This document shows positions 1 through 12,907 of a stretch of 64,000 nucleotides of DNA, in pieces (within the stretch, counting starts at the first letter, position 1; each line of letters begins with the position of its first letter). Source of the DNA: Strigops habroptila (lineage: Eukaryota; Chordata; Aves; Psittaciformes; Psittacidae); assembly GCF_004027225.2 (NCBI RefSeq), contig NC_046358.1, positions 4,430,720 through 4,494,719 of the forward strand, read 5' to 3'. The position numbers and the translations under genes were made by a program. Below the pieces are notes generated by a model, which was given only the letters and a program-made list of their open reading frames with translations, searched no databases and was not told the origin of the DNA.

Positions 1-3000
1 CTCTTGAAATACTACTGCTAAGTCCTTTAAAATTATTGTGTCTTTCAAGAAAAACAATCAAGTCTTAAGAGGCATTTTGGAGCGGCGGGGAATCTGGAGT
101 TTGTTTAAAGAAAGAGGATCTGAAGAAGATAAAGCGGAAGATATCAGCTATGCAGAACTAATGATGCAGTCCAAAAGAGAATTGAATACAACTCCATGAA
201 TGCTCCCTTCTATATTAACTTTTTCACTGAGAAATCTTTTGAAGGCACATAATCACACACACATGTATTATACATAAAACTCTGTAATGCATAAGAGTAC
301 AGTTGGATCTAACACTGTGTGAGGAAGCCCATGGCACTCTCATGGAGCAAGCAAGTAACACTAAATTCCCTAGGTGGGAATCAAAGCCTTTCCAAACCTT
401 ATCACCAGCAGATGTTTGAATTGCTAATAACAGACGTACAGTGTGTGCTGCCTTGAATATCTGTTTTCCTTCCACCCTTGGATTCTCCTGTAATTTCGGG
501 AACATCCTACCCAAAGGTGTCAATGTGTCTGCTCAGGTGAATCAGAGGAAAGAGATCCAAGAGGTAGATGAGAGCCTTCGAGAAGTGTGATACAAACCAG
601 CCAGATTGTCAGAGCTAATATAGTGACAGCTTGACTGTGAAAACCCAAGCATTGTGCCAAATATCCCAGGGATCAGCCAGCCTTTTATTCAAAGGAAGAG
701 GAGAGAGCAGCAACAGCAAACCTAAGTTAACAGTTCAAGCTGACAGAAAGCATTATTTCTGAGTGAAACAAGAAAGAATAACTCGAAAAAGAGTTAGACT
801 AACCGTTGTTTATGCACTTAAAAGTATTTCAAACCCAAGAGAAACTAAGGAATTAATGGTGCTTGTTAAAAGATGATGTAAAATTATTTGAAATAACTAT
901 TAATAATGCAAAATGCTTCTGTTAGGCAGCCTGGTTCCTCGGAGTAGGTAATTTAATCTTATTGCTGAGGAAGTGCCATTGGTTTCTTTTTCCAATAGGT
1001 TTAGGGCACAGAGGGCATTTGGATTAATGAGAGGCAGAGACGGTAGGAAAATACTCCATTATTGCTGGCCTTTGATAAGGCTGGGTAATTAGTGAAACCT
1101 TTGCAAGAAATATCTTTCATTTCAATGTAATTCGAAAATAATTGTCTTATCTGGCAGAGATAGCATCTGTGTTGACTGATAACATGCAGGTAACATGAAA
1201 CATCTACTTCAGAAGTGTACATGTGCTAGCGTGGTTCTGGCTGAGTTGGTCAGCTGAAGGCCTCCATGGTGAGGTATATTAAAAACCTATAAAGAACAAT
1301 ACATACCAGCGTTTGCTGTTCATTTAAATGGGGGAAACTGGCCTCTTTGGGGCAGTTTTTGGGTGCCAGCTGAGAATCTCTTGTGCTCATTTACACCAGA
1401 ATCCATGAACATCAGTAAGCTGTGGACTTTGCTTTTAAGGATGAATTTTACAAGCTGTAAAAGAAACAACTTCCAGGGAAAGAGCAGAACAAGAAAGGAA
1501 GAAACAGTGATCTACATACTAAAGGAACAGGATTGAGAGTGAAGATGTTCTCTTCCCACATCTGTCACTGGCTTCCTGTCTGATCTTTACAACCAGTATC
1601 TCTCTGGATTTCTACTTCCCATCTGGAACAAGGAAAATACTAATATTTCCTTTTTTTTTTTCTGCTTTTTTGTCTGTTTAGGCAGCAAGCTCTTTGGGCA
1701 GGGGACTCTTCCATGCTGCACACAGTAAAAAGCTGGGTTGTGCGGGTCCTTATGGGGTTCCTGTGATATGAATAGTAACAGAGAGGAAGGAAGATGTCCA
1801 AAGGAGTGTTTTTGGAAAAATGACCAGTAGTTTACTTCTTTTTTCCTTCTTTCCCCTCTTGTTTTGAGAGAGAATGCAAATTCCTTTGCCTTAGTATGGA
1901 GGGAAGTTAATGCATTTCTAATATGTAGCTTTAAGTAGTTTAGTGCAGTTGGTGGAGGTGGATTTGGTCAGTGTCTGATCATGTCATTTGATGTGCTACT
2001 AGACATGTGCTGGCTGTTCACATTCACTACTATATATTGATTAAATCTCTCACACACATGTGCTTTTATATATCTGAACACAAGTTTTGGAGGTGTGCCA
2101 GATCAACCTAGGGCGTTGGATGCTGTGACCTACAATCTCTCTGGGCATAATTTCTGTGGGAAAGATGTTAATTGCTAGATAGGTTTGTACCTTTCACTGT
2201 CAGGCATTTTGGCAATGCTGTTTTCAGCAGGGCAAACCGTGGTTTGCCCAGAGTCTGCTCTGTAACTGGAGCTGCATCTGCTGCTCCTGGGAAAGCCAAG
2301 CCTTGCATCTGATCTGGAATGCCAATGAGCCCATATAAAGCTGTTAATGTCTGTGTGAGGGGTTTTTTTTCAGTCCTCATTACCAACCTGATAGAAAGAT
2401 AATTCCTCAGCTGCTGTTCCAACCTGTGGGATTTTACCCACTTAATTAATTTTCTTTCTTGTTAAAGAAGATCTCTTTTTAATGCACAAGAAGCTGTGCT
2501 TGACTGGCTTTTGAGGGACTCTTCTCATGTCTAATATCAAAGGCACAGAGGCCCCAGGAGCTGGAGGGGGAGCCCTGGGGGCAGCATGCCTGTGGAGGCT
2601 GAACTTGGAAGCGCTGCCTTGTGTGCTGTGAGGGCAAGCTCTGGAGGGGAGCCAGCCTACACAACAGAGGGGAACCCTGCTTCCCTTCCCCTGCTCCCTC
2701 CTTTTGCCACCATTCAGCAATAGAATGGGAGCTTGGGACATGACCAAAGAATAACAAACTGCATGCTGAGAGTTAAAAATGCCAGCCCTCCACCACCCTC
2801 CCCAACCTTTCAGCGTGTCAGGGAGCTGTCTGTGTAAATAAATACACGTATCAAACAATAAGCAGATGCCTTTTTACATGCACTGTTTTCAGCCTGAGAT
2901 ATTCCTTTTCTGGTGCAGCTCGTCTCGGCATCTGTCAAGCTAATGCCAACTCCACAGCTCCCTTTCAGTGGTGTTTAATGCACAAAGTTTGTGTTGTGGG

Positions 3001-4785
3001 AAGTGGAAAATGTAATGAAAATGGCTTGTTTTACATCTGTTTTGGTGTTGCTTGTGATGTATAAAATGTAAAATGGGAATGCTTTGTGTTCCTCCTGATC
3101 TCTGTGTCGGTATATAGTGCAAACTCTTGTTCCTTATACTTGATTAAGTGCCTTTATACAAACATGTGGTATGATTGTAGAAGTATAAAAGGCAGCAAAA
3201 AATCATTTGTAAAATATAACACCATTGGGGCCCCAAAGCAAACAAACTTTGAAGTGGGGAGGAAGCTGTGATGGGGGTTGGATTTAAAATAAAATAATAA
3301 TAATACTAAAAAAGCTTAATTCCAGCAGTCTCTTGTACCCCTTAAATCAAACCAACTTCAGGAGCCACAGAGCCTAAAGCCCCCAAGGGTATATCACAGT
3401 GGCAGTGTTTGAGGAAGCGGCACCTGTGAGCTGCAAGGCTGGGTCAGATCTTGTCTAACCCAAGGTCTTGTCTCTGATAGCAGCCAGCAGTGATTAGAGA
3501 GAATGTAAGAGCAGGGCAACTAACCAGGAGAAATCCCATGTTAAGCTCCTGTTTATTTTTGTTTTCATATTAAAAATGTATTGAGCCCAGATGACCCATA
3601 CTCTCCTGGCTCTATTGATAAAGCATCTATGGGGCTAAAGGAGTATTGGATCCCATGATGCTGCTGTCCCTCAGTCCCTCTGCACCAGCATGGGTTTTTA
3701 TTGTCCTTATTCACATTTCACACATGCTGTTGCTTTTGCTTTAATGGAATACAAAGGAATCACAATTAAAAAACCATAATCATACTGTTTACACAGGCAA
3801 CAAAGTCCTGAAGACAGGTCTCTGTCAGACTTAGATTCTAAGGTCTGCAGAGAGAAAGGAGAATATTCCTGCTCCTTGAGACACTCTCATTGGATTAGAT
3901 ATAAACAAAGCGAGGGGAAGGGAGAAGCATGGTCCTTCACCGGAGAGGAGAGTTTAGAACGACCTGAGATGCTTCTGTTTCTTAATATTCCTTGAACAGA
4001 GATGATTGAAATCTGTCATCTGAGCAAGTACGCACAGAAGACAAAATACAGTGTTAGCGAACCTAAATATATTAGAGCTCTCTACTTCTGATGATCGTGG
4101 TACATCAACTAGAAGAGTAGTAGGGAATGAATGGGTTTTGCCTGCATGGACAGCACTGCTCTTCCACAGTGGAAAGGGAAAACTGGTATTAAAGATGCCA
4201 TTGAATCAAAATTTTTGATGACTGTCAACGACACTTTCCATCTTCTGGTTTCAGAGCACTTTACAAACCTGAATAAATTAGTCTTGTTTTTTCTTCACTG
4301 TCTCCAGCAGCTGGGACTTACTATCCAATACTGCATGTCTGAAACAACTAGGACCATGTCCAATAAGATAGGTTTCTATTAGGCAGCAGACACTTCGTCC
4401 TGTGCAGCAGTATGTGGATGTATACATTTTCCTGCGTGCAAGCACTTGTCCTCTTGAATATTTTCTCTTCCCTATTAATGAACCAGAATGTGACTGGTAT
4501 GTTGTGTATTTGAAATGCCAGGCTGTGCAGAGGCAGGGAAGAGACATTAAACAACTCCCGCAGGAGGGTGAAGCTCAGCTGGAAGCATGTGAGCCCTCTA
4601 GAGATAGGAGTAAGGAGAACATCTGTCTTGAGTAGCTCTTTGGTGGCCCCTGTTCTGCTCACTACACCATGCTCATTCTCTAGTGCATGTAAGGTGAATG
4701 ACAAGGGTGCTGAGCTCTCTTCATCAGGGGGTCTGTGGCTGGATGGCAGCGTGTGGTGTTCCTATGTCCCATGAGCCTCTCCCTC
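1..4785. other. noncoding region, no gene seen
   Basis: Both strands carry only short ORFs of 60-140 codons with no recognisable protein similarity or codon pattern. I see no CpG island, TATA-like promoter with a following exon, or young repeat. Content is AT-leaning unique sequence, plus one possible old dispersed repeat at 3436-3520. The 138-codon ORF on the minus strand at 2442-2858 lies in a GC-rich patch and looks random. Whether this is upstream flank or first intron of TSPAN18 cannot be decided here. Confidence 0.5.
3436..3520. repeat. possible degenerate amniote dispersed repeat
   Basis: The words GGCTGGGTCAGATCTTGTC and GTCTTGTCTCTGATAGCAG resemble a common sauropsid repeat whose core reads roughly 'gggtcagacc ... 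tcctgtct ... acagtggccagcag'. The match is judged by eye and the copy is very diverged. Confidence 0.3.
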
Positions 4786-5360
4786 ATCATAGAATCAATG
4801 GAATGGTTTGGGTTGGAAGGGACCTTAAAGCTCATCCAGTTCCAACCCCCTGCCAAGGCAGGGACCTCCACTAGAGCAGGTTGCTCCAAGCCCCTGTGTC
4901 CAACCTGGCTTGACACTGCCGGGGATGGGGCAGCCACAGCTTCTCTGGGCTCCCTGTGCCAGCGCCTCGCACCCTCACAGGGAAGAACTTCTGCCTAAGA
5001 GCTCATCTCAATCTCCCCTCTGGCAGGTTAAGCATTCCCCTTGTCCTGTCCCTACAGGCCCTTGTCCAAACCCCTCTCCAGGTTTCCTGGAGCCCCTTTA
5101 GGCACTGGAGCTGCTCTAAGGTCTCCCCTTAAGGAGTCTTCTCTTCTCCAGGCTGACCCAGCCCAGCTCTCTCAGCCTGTCTCCAGAGCAGAGCTGCTCC
5201 AGCCCTCGCAGCATCTCTGTGGCCTCCTCTGGACTTGCTCCAACAGCTCCACATCCCTCTTGTGTTGTTGCCCCAGAGCTGGACACAGGACTGCAGGGGG
5301 GTCTCAGGAGAGAGTAATAGAGGGGGAGAATCACCTCTCTTGACCTGCTACTTGTCCTGG
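4786..5360 (-). mobile_element. CR1 LINE, 3' part including end of ORF2
   Basis: Read on the minus strand, this copy ends in the CR1 tail (ATCATAGAATCAATGGAATGG at the left edge). It extends about 575 bases into the region encoding the C-terminus of the CR1 ORF2 reverse transcriptase polyprotein. It is 5'-truncated, as most bird CR1 copies are. The overlapping open frames here on both strands belong to the repeat and are not genes. Confidence 0.9.
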
Positions 5361-6324
5361 GGCAGTGTGAAGTAGCACCTCTGTAGAGGAGAGCAGGGGG
5401 CTGCTGACAGAAGGGCTGATATCCACATACATGGCAGGAATTTCCTTTCATGCGGTCTGGTGTGACAACAGCACTTCCCAGCTGGTTTTGTTAGTGGCTT
5501 TGTAATCTAGTGGATGGACAAATAAACGCTCGTCCAGCTCAGTATGGCTGTTTTCTCCAGAGAGCGTGACAAAGAAGGGGAGCTGGAGCTGTCAGGCTGC
5601 AGCCCCATGTCAGTGTTTTACAGGGCTGCTGGAAGGAGTGCTGTGAAAGGACCTCTGTCCCAGCTTTTATTCTTGACCCTGGAGGAGTTTCTAAGTGCTG
5701 TGTTGTGGGGGGAGCACTGATGCTCCCTGACATGTGGACACTTGGCATTGGCTTTGGGATGCTAGAGGGTCTGGGCAGGGAGAAGGGGTTTGGTTTCAAA
5801 AGAGAGCAAATCAGCAAGGTAGACTGGGGAGCGAAGTCATACTCTGAAATGGATTTGCATGGCGCCAGCCTCCTATCTGAATTGGAGCTGTCAGGGAGGA
5901 TGAGTTCCAGGCTCGGTGCTGTTTTCCAGAGAGAAGCTGTTACGGGGTTATTGCTCTAAGTGCTGGCTCCACCTCTGTGCCCTGGCTCTGCCTGACTTCT
6001 GCAAAGAGAAGACAGACAAGATCTGGCATGATCCCTCCTGCATTCCCACTGGCCTTTCCTACCTTCTGCAGGCTCTGATTTACCTTCTTTCTCTTGCTTA
6101 TTGCTTTTGCCACATGAGCATCTCCCACTGAATCCTTGTCCTCCTGGCTCCGTTGGCATCTTCGTCCCACCCTTACCTGCCCCTCAGCTCCATCACTTTG
6201 CCCTCTTTTTCATCCTCAGTCTTTTCTGGCTTCATCCATTCAGCGTACAGTTGTACTCTAGCATCTATCCAGTGTTTGCGTATGTTTGTATACAATACAC
6301 GAACATGTATATTTGTACATTAAC
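5361..6324. other. noncoding stretch between CR1 copies
   Basis: No repeat or gene is recognised. A few open frames of 60-90 codons occur on both strands in moderately GC-rich sequence; none has a recognisable domain. Confidence 0.4.
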
Positions 6325-6389
6325 ATGGGGGAGTTGGAACTAGATGATCTTAAGGTCCCTTCCAACCCTAACTATTCTATGATTCTGTG
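6325..6389 (+). mobile_element. CR1 3' tail fragment
   Basis: Only the last 65 bases remain, from GGGGGAGTTGGAACTAGATG to the tail ATTCTATGATTCTGTG. The flanks on both sides contain similar ATACAATACA/ATATTTGT words, which may be chance AT-rich similarity. Confidence 0.85.
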
Positions 6390-6878
6390 TGTGTGCATAT
6401 TTGTTTCATACAATACATTTGTGTGTGTCTTAAACATTTAACTACCTTTGATTTTTCATACATACCCCCCACTCCATCCTTTGTTCTGGCATTTGCCTTC
6501 AGGGGACTCACATCATCTCTTCCTGGTGGTCCTGTACTCTCCTGTTTCTGTGGACAGGGAAGCAGGAGGGAAAGATGCAGAGCAACTCTGTTGCTCCTTT
6601 CTTCTTCTGCTGGAAATTGTGCTGCCTTCCTCCTGCTTTCTGGTCAAAGCCCTTTTCTAACCAGTCTAAATGGACTGGAAAGTAAGGAGGAAGATTGTGC
6701 CTTGCCAGGGTCCTCAGGGTCAGTACCAGATGCTTCCCCTCACCTCCTTCAGGTATGCAAGAAAGAGTTGATCTTTACCTGAGAAAGAAGCAGCTTTGCA
6801 AAGCAAGGTCACAGTCTTCTCCTCAGGCACAGTGTGGAGCTACGTGTCTCATATATTTCTCATTGCTCTTTCTGACAG

Positions 6879-7009
6879 GTTGACCAGTCTGGATCACGGC
6901 ACTAAGGACCTGAAGCAAGGATCCTGCCTAATGCATGTGTGTTACGACCTGACTTCTTGAGGAAAACAAGTGTTTCTCTGAAGGTCTGCCCCTTCAAAGC
7001 AGCACGCAG
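6879..7009 (+). other. TSPAN18: candidate noncoding 5' leader exon
   Basis: The segment is preceded by a pyrimidine-rich acceptor (TTGCTCTTTCTGACAG, AG at 6877-6878) and followed by a good donor (CAG|GTAAGG, intron starting at 7010). It has no long ORF. It contains a 9-codon upstream ORF starting ATGCATGTGTG and ending TGA. Its placement and lack of coding capacity fit a 5' UTR exon of the downstream tetraspanin gene. Splice-site patterns alone are weak evidence, so it may equally be a chance exon-like segment or belong to a noncoding transcript. Confidence 0.3.
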
Positions 7010-7546
7010 GTAAGGCAGACGGTGCTCCTAATGCTCAGGCTCTGGGCAGGATGCAGTGGATTGAGCACAGGAATTTTATCATTCATTTGGCTCAAGAGGA
7101 GCTTTGTCACCTCTGCCTGCTATGTCTGTAGGGGTGAAACCTTACATTGTATTTACAGCACGGGGAGTATTATTTCAGCAAAAAACGTGCTTTTGGAGGA
7201 TTAAGATTGCTCATATGGTTGAGATAAATATAGGCTAAAAGTGTGGGAGGAATATGCTGAAAAAAGCAGAATGTTACATATGATGTATTAATAAAACAAT
7301 GTTTGGACTTCTTGTTCTAAAATAATTTTATACTGAAAATCACCTAAATTTAAACAGAGAGCTTTTTAAGAAAAGCGATAAAGAAGCACATGTTGGGGGG
7401 AAGGGGTTAAATGAGAAATTAATCTGATCATTTAGTTTTCAACTGGTCAAGATGTTTCAGGTCATCCGAAAGTGAAGAAAAACCCTAAAGCAAACAAATG
7501 GAAAAGCCTTGCAGTTCTAATCACTATGATTTGTGGAAACCAGATC

Positions 7547-7725
7547 TAGAGAAGACGAGGCCCTTTAGTCCAAACCCTTAATCCCCTACTAGTGTGTAAT
7601 ATCATTCCCAGCAGCATCTACCAGTCCTGTTCTAAACGACGGGATTTTCCCTTGTCCCCTTGGGATACTATTGCACAGTCTAATAGAATTAATCTGCTTA
7701 CTTCTCTGACAACCCCTGACCACTG
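7547..7725 (-). mobile_element. ancient CR1/L3-like LINE relic
   Basis: The segment with CCCTTGGGATACTATTGCAC followed by AGTCTAATAGAATTAATCTG resembles the minus-strand 3' region of the old CR1/L3-type elements shared by turtles, crocodilians and birds (typically 'cttgggagactattccacagtctaatag'). It is much more diverged than the other CR1 copies in the window and has lost the octamer tail. It probably predates the split of those lineages. Confidence 0.5.
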
Positions 7726-8090
7726 CCGATGCAATTAGTAGTTGGCGATGGGAGGATTCTGTTTCCTATGCTGTATTATGAAGGCTTAGGGCTTTATTGT
7801 GTTAAACCAGACATCAGTTGCAAGCTTGTATGCACGAGTGTGGCTTATCTGTCAGTACTTATTACAGCCCCATAAATGGCTCTCACTACAGGGTTCTCAG
7901 ACTTTTCTACAGTCATAATTGAGGATCTGATAAGGCACAGACTAATGTATCTGAATACCTGTGAGAAAGATGGTATGATTGGAAACTCAAGCGAAACTCT
8001 GGTTGTGCTGGAGATTCTCAGAGGCAATTTACTTCTGTGTTTCTGGAGTGTTGTCTGGCTCATTTGTGATTTGTCTCTCGGACAATTTAT

Positions 8091-8238
8091 GCTCCATCCC
8101 TGGCGGTGTTCAAGGCCAGGTTGGACAGAGCCTTGGGCGACATGGTTTAGTGCGAGGTGTCCCTGCCCATGGCAGGGGGGTTGGAACTAGATGATCTTAA
8201 GGTCCTTTCCAACCCTTACTATTCTATGATTCTATTCT
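8091..8238 (+). mobile_element. CR1 LINE 3' fragment
   Basis: About 148 bases from GCTCCATCCCTGGCGGTGTT to the tail ATTCTATGATTCTATT. This is the last ORF2 codons plus the short 3' UTR. Confidence 0.9.
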
Positions 8239-9471
8239 AACTGTATGAAACAGCTTTTTGCTATGTGTGGTGCTGCTGAAGGTACCACTGCACTTTTCCA
8301 TCTGCAAATTTCAGGCTTGTCTTGGACGTCTGCTGATGTTTATGTCAAATAACCAGATGAATATAAGGTCAGATAAACTGGAGCTGGAAAACCATAGCTT
8401 GTTAGTCTGTCTCCACTTAACAGAAAGTGGAGCTTCCTTCTTCACCCATTTTGCTCCTCAAATTTGGAAAAGCTTTAGCAATAAGAACTGTTACTCAGTT
8501 TCTAAAGCACATGGATGGAGTTTCAACCTGTTTAGACCTGGAGACTGCAGCAGCAGCTGATCTGTATGACATTCTTTGTGTGGACACTTGGATTCATCCT
8601 CTTCCAAAGTGAATTAAAACCCACATCCTAACACAGAAAACAACAGCTATAAAATTGCTGTTGGATGTTTGAACGAGGCTGCAATGTGAAGCAGGGCCAG
8701 GGGTGCTGAAAACCCATGCACATTCCAGATTTTCACATGGGCTGTGTCCACTGGCACAAAAAGAGGATACGGTCCTGTTCCTTCCTCCCTCCCAGTAAAT
8801 CCCTGGCTCTAACGTGCCATAGCTTTTTGGAGCATTTCCTCAAATAGAAAGCCTGAATATAAACTTAGCCACTGGTCCAGTCTTTCATTTTCAAGGTAAA
8901 TGAATCAAGCCTATTAAAAGCCTGTGTTTGTCAGATCAGAAGTTCCTAAACACTGAAGATAGAGTTGCAAATGTGATATGTGTGAATGGTTGATGTGTTC
9001 AGCGAGTCCAGTGCTAATTTGCCCATTGTTTTTAATCAGTTGAAATCCTTTTCCAGCCTGGTGCTTGGCTGCTTCACGTGCTTTTGTAGCAGGCTTTAAA
9101 GGATGGGGAGGTGGTGACTGAAGCAAGGCGTAATGATCCGTAGCGCTTTAGATCATCTGCAGCTTATGTTTCGTGTCCTGCATGCCAGTCAAGCTTTATT
9201 GCAGCTGAAGTGTCAGCAAACCCAAGGTAGATATGTACCATTCCTCCTCTACTCTTCCCTTCTCCTTCTCCCTGCAAGTTTATCTTGCTGCTAGCTTCTT
9301 AAAAGCTCTGCATTAGCTGGGGGGGGCTGTGAAGTAAAAGGCATGCTTTAAATACAGATGCTGGTGATAGTCCTTTCAAAAGCTGCCTTTCTCAAGCTGG
9401 GAGCTATTGACCCCTTTCAGTGCAGTCACAAAGAAATCCAAGAGGAAATGGAGGGCGAGGGCCAGCAGGGA

Positions 9472-9486
9472 ATATATATATATATA
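9472..9486. repeat. (AT)n microsatellite
   Basis: About seven AT units, followed directly by a T-rich and C-rich run. Confidence 0.9.
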
Positions 9487-9630
9487 ATTTTTTTCCCCCT
9501 CAAGTCATCTTCTTACTGCCCCCCCTGCCAGGCTGGCTATTGTTTGAGACTCCACATGGGATACCAGTTCCCATATAAGGAAAATGGCATCATGCTACAT
9601 TCTTTCTAAAAATTGATTTTTTACAGTTGC

Positions 9631-9691
9631 CCTTTTTTTTTTTTTTTTTTTGCCCTTTTTTTTTGCCTTTTTTCTCCTCTTTTTTTTCTTG
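9631..9691. repeat. poly-T / pyrimidine tract
   Basis: A run of 19 T is followed by further T runs interrupted by GCC and CTCC. This could be the minus-strand A-tail of a decayed retroposed copy, but no body of such an element is recognisable beside it. Confidence 0.85.
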
Positions 9692-10404
9692 CCAAAAGTT
9701 GTTCTGCTTTTATGAAAGCTCTGGGCAAAAGCAAAGTGTATGTGTACATCGGTCTGTGTAAAAGATTTTGCTTTGGCTCCACTATCACAGGGTAGGTGAT
9801 TAGGCAGGGCAGTGAGAGCAAATGAGGCTTAGCTACCGTGACACGAACATTTTTATGCATCTTGAGCTCATTAATAATCATCCTTGCCTTTTGTTTTTTC
9901 CTTGCGTAAGAGGATTCTCAGCCATAGAGGCATAGAGTGCCCCTCTGTGTCCCTCTTCATCCACAATCTACCCTCTATTCAGTGTACGTTCCAGTGCTGA
10001 TGCAAGCATGCCTGGACTCTTACATGGGGATTCTGCCTTTTGCACCCAGGGTGCTCCCCACTGAATTTCAAACACCTATTTCTCTGTTAAGAGGTGAAAA
10101 CCTTTTTCCACCAGAATTTTATGGTTTTTGATCAAGAGATGGGACAAAACCAGTGCTGCTGAACTGAGGCTTCTATTTCTCCCCAGTGCCTGAAAACATG
10201 GTTTATGAGATGGCACTAAATCTTCGTTGCACTGTGCTAGATGAGGACATGGAGATGCAGAGACCTGAACCTCCTGCTCCCAGCTTCTGCTTGGTCCATT
10301 CCTGATGATGTGTTGAGTGAGTGGCATGCACCAGTTTAGGCTACCAGCTTGCTCTGCTCTGCTTGATGAACAAGTCCAGTGCTGGTGACAACCCTAGTTC
10401 AACG

Positions 10405-10541
10405 ATCATAAAATCATAGAATCATAGAATGGTTTGGGTTGCAAAGGACCTTAAGATTGTCTAGTTCCAATCTCCTGCCATGGGCAGGGACATCTTCCAC
10501 TAGACTATGTCACCCAACACTCCATCCAACCTGGCCTTGAT
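10405..10541 (-). mobile_element. CR1 LINE 3' fragment
   Basis: The left edge carries two tail octamers (AAATCATAGAATCATAGAAT). The body reads to the ORF2 C-terminus and breaks off after TGGCCTTGATGGGGCA. Confidence 0.9.
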
Positions 10542-10992
10542 GGGGCAATGATGCCCAAAGGCAGCTGAAACATTTGAGCCCATAGGGGCAATGGCTATGT
10601 GCAGCAGTATTTTAAAGGCTGAGATGCTTCCATAAGCAGCAGGGGTGGATCAGAACATGCGCCAGCTCAATAAAAGGGCTGAAAACACCCCTGAGGTTTG
10701 TTTTTTGTTTCCTGGTGCAACTGTCATCCCTTGCGATGAACAGAAACTTCCCGCTTTGTGGAAGTCTGGACTCCAAACAAATCCACTGAGTGACTTGTGC
10801 AAATGAACAGCTGGAGCAACATGAACATAATAAATAAGGCTGAATTCCCTGACTCCATAAAGCAGAGGCAGAATCCAGAGTGGGAAAAGCATAGGTCTGG
10901 GAGATGGGAACACAGCCAGCTCTTGGGGAGGAGTGAATGCTTGTGCATGTGCACATAAGAGTTGTGCGCTCTTCCTCTTGTGTCCTCTTGTA

Positions 10993-11121
10993 TCATACAG
11001 TTATAGAATGCTTTGTGCTGGAGGGGGCCTTAAAGCTCATCCAGTTTCAATCCACTGCCACAGGCAGAGACACCTTCCACTAGACCAGGTTGCTCCAAGC
11101 TCTGTTCAAGCTGGCCTTGGT
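10993..11121 (-). mobile_element. CR1 LINE 3' fragment
   Basis: A diverged copy with the left-edge tail ATACAGTTATAGAATGC, a body through CATCCAGTTTCAATCCACTG, ending at CTGGCCTTGG. It lies about 450 bases from the previous minus copy in the same orientation. Confidence 0.85.
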
Positions 11122-12051
11122 TCAGTAATTGGGATACAGTCCTTAGGGATGCTCCCTATGGCTGCCATTACTTCTGACTCCCTGTGATGGCCTATTGATT
11201 CTCCCTGTAAAAATCTGCTCAGAAACCATAATGTTGCAGACTTCTTAAGAATAAAAACAGGCAAACCCCAATAGCCTCTTAGAAATAGCAGCAACAAATT
11301 TTGGAGTTCGTTTTCTACCATCATGTCATAATACTCAATCTGTGTTATGTTGAGGTGTGGTTACAGAAGCAGAAAAATGGAAAATAATTTCTATAACCCC
11401 TTTTTTTCCCAGAAAATTAATTGTTGTTGTTGTTATTATTATTGTATACTCTGGCAATATATGCTTCTTCCTCTTTAAAATATTGAACAATTGGACAACT
11501 TTTAAAGAAATTGGAATTCTGTGAAAATGGAGTTGGGACTTTTTATAGGTTTTTATAAAAGCCTGGAAATGGAGACTGCATTGACCAAAGAAAGCAGCTG
11601 TATTGAGAAAGTTCTATTTTTCTTTCATTTTCCTTTAGACTATGAATTGATTTGTTTGGAGAAGCTGTGCTACTCTCACATCTTTACAAACTGAGTCTCC
11701 AAAGGAATCTTCCCCTTATGATAAATTGTGCTTATATTAGAGATAAGATTGTGGAAGCCTTGGCAGTATGGCAAGGGAATGTCCTCACATAGCTTTTTCT
11801 TCACAAAAGATCATTTGGTGCCTCCCAAATGCTGCCTACTGAGGTACCAAGAGGAGACACCACTCAAAGCGAGTGATGTGGAATGATGTGATGCCCCATG
11901 TGCTTAGTTCTCAAATTAGCAGTGAAGCAGTTAATGACTTTTGACATGTTGTTGGACATCTGAGTTAACACTGTACAGATAAATGGGACGTTCCTCACCC
12001 AACAGCTATTGTTTCCCAGGCCTCGTGTTTTGGTTACATTCTGCTCATGTT

Positions 12052-12556
12052 TATAGAATCATAGAATCACAGGCTGGTTTGGATTGGAAGGGACCTTAAG
12101 GCTCATCCAGTTCCAACCTCCTGCCACAGACAGAAACACTTTCCACTAGAGAAGGTTGCTCCAAGCTCCTGTGTCCAACCTGGCCTTGAACACTGCCAGG
12201 GATGGAGCATTTACAACTTACTTGGGCCAGCACCTCAGCACCCTCACAGGGGAGAATTTTTTTCCTTATAGCTAACCTAAATCTCCCTGTTGAAGCTTAA
12301 ACCCATCACCCCTTGTCCTATCACTACACTCCCTGATGAGAAGTCCCTCTTCAGAATCCTTGTAGCCCCCTTCAGACACTGGAAGCTGCTCTGAGGTCTC
12401 CACGCAGCTTCTCTTCTCCAGGCTTAACAGTCCCAACTTTCTCAGCCTGTCTTCACATGGGAGTTGCTCCAGCCCCCTGATCATCCTCGTGGCCTCGTCT
12501 GGACTTGCTTAAACAGCTCCATGTCCTTTTTATGTTGGGGACAACCAGAACTGTTG
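12052..12556 (-). mobile_element. CR1 LINE, 3' part with ORF2 C-terminus
   Basis: About 505 bases. It begins with the tail TATAGAATCATAGAATCACA and runs through the ORF2 segment with CTTCTCTTCCAGGC and AGCTCCATGTCC. Small internal deletions break the old frame. The 70-codon frame at 12272-12484 on the minus strand is a remnant of this ORF2. Confidence 0.9.
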
Positions 12557-12907
12557 TCCCAGTAGCTGTCATAGCCAATGATGACGTTGTGTGCACCTTT
12601 ACAATTGAAAGATGAGTGTAAAGGGTGAGTGTTGAATCAGTGATGCATCCAGAGGGCAGGTAGAATATGTGGCCAGCACCATTCCCATCTTGCTCCTGGT
12701 GCTGAGGAGTACCACTTGGGATCTCGGTTGGGGTAACAGGAGGTTTCAGCTCTCAATTTCTGCTGCTGAAGGTGCTGTCAGGTAATTCATCATTAGGCTG
12801 CTGACAATGATGTGGCACATTTTTGCTGCTTCTGACTCTTACGGGTCTAGAGATGATACAAATAACCAGAGGGATCAAACAATTGACTCCACGAGAAGTG
12901 GATTGAC

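Noticed and set aside
2442..2858. 138-codon open frame on the minus strand
   Set aside because: It lies in a GC-rich patch where stops are rarer, overlaps another open frame on the same strand, and has no domain, splice-site support or sensible composition (rich in Arg, Pro and Ser).
4680..5451. Stack of overlapping open frames on both strands
   Set aside because: They are all readings of one CR1 copy, whose C-terminal ORF2 region is relatively GC-rich. They do not represent a gene.
9631..9691. Tail of a processed pseudogene on the minus strand
   Set aside because: The T-rich tract could be a poly-A tail in reverse, but the adjacent sequence shows no recognisable gene-derived body or target-site duplication.
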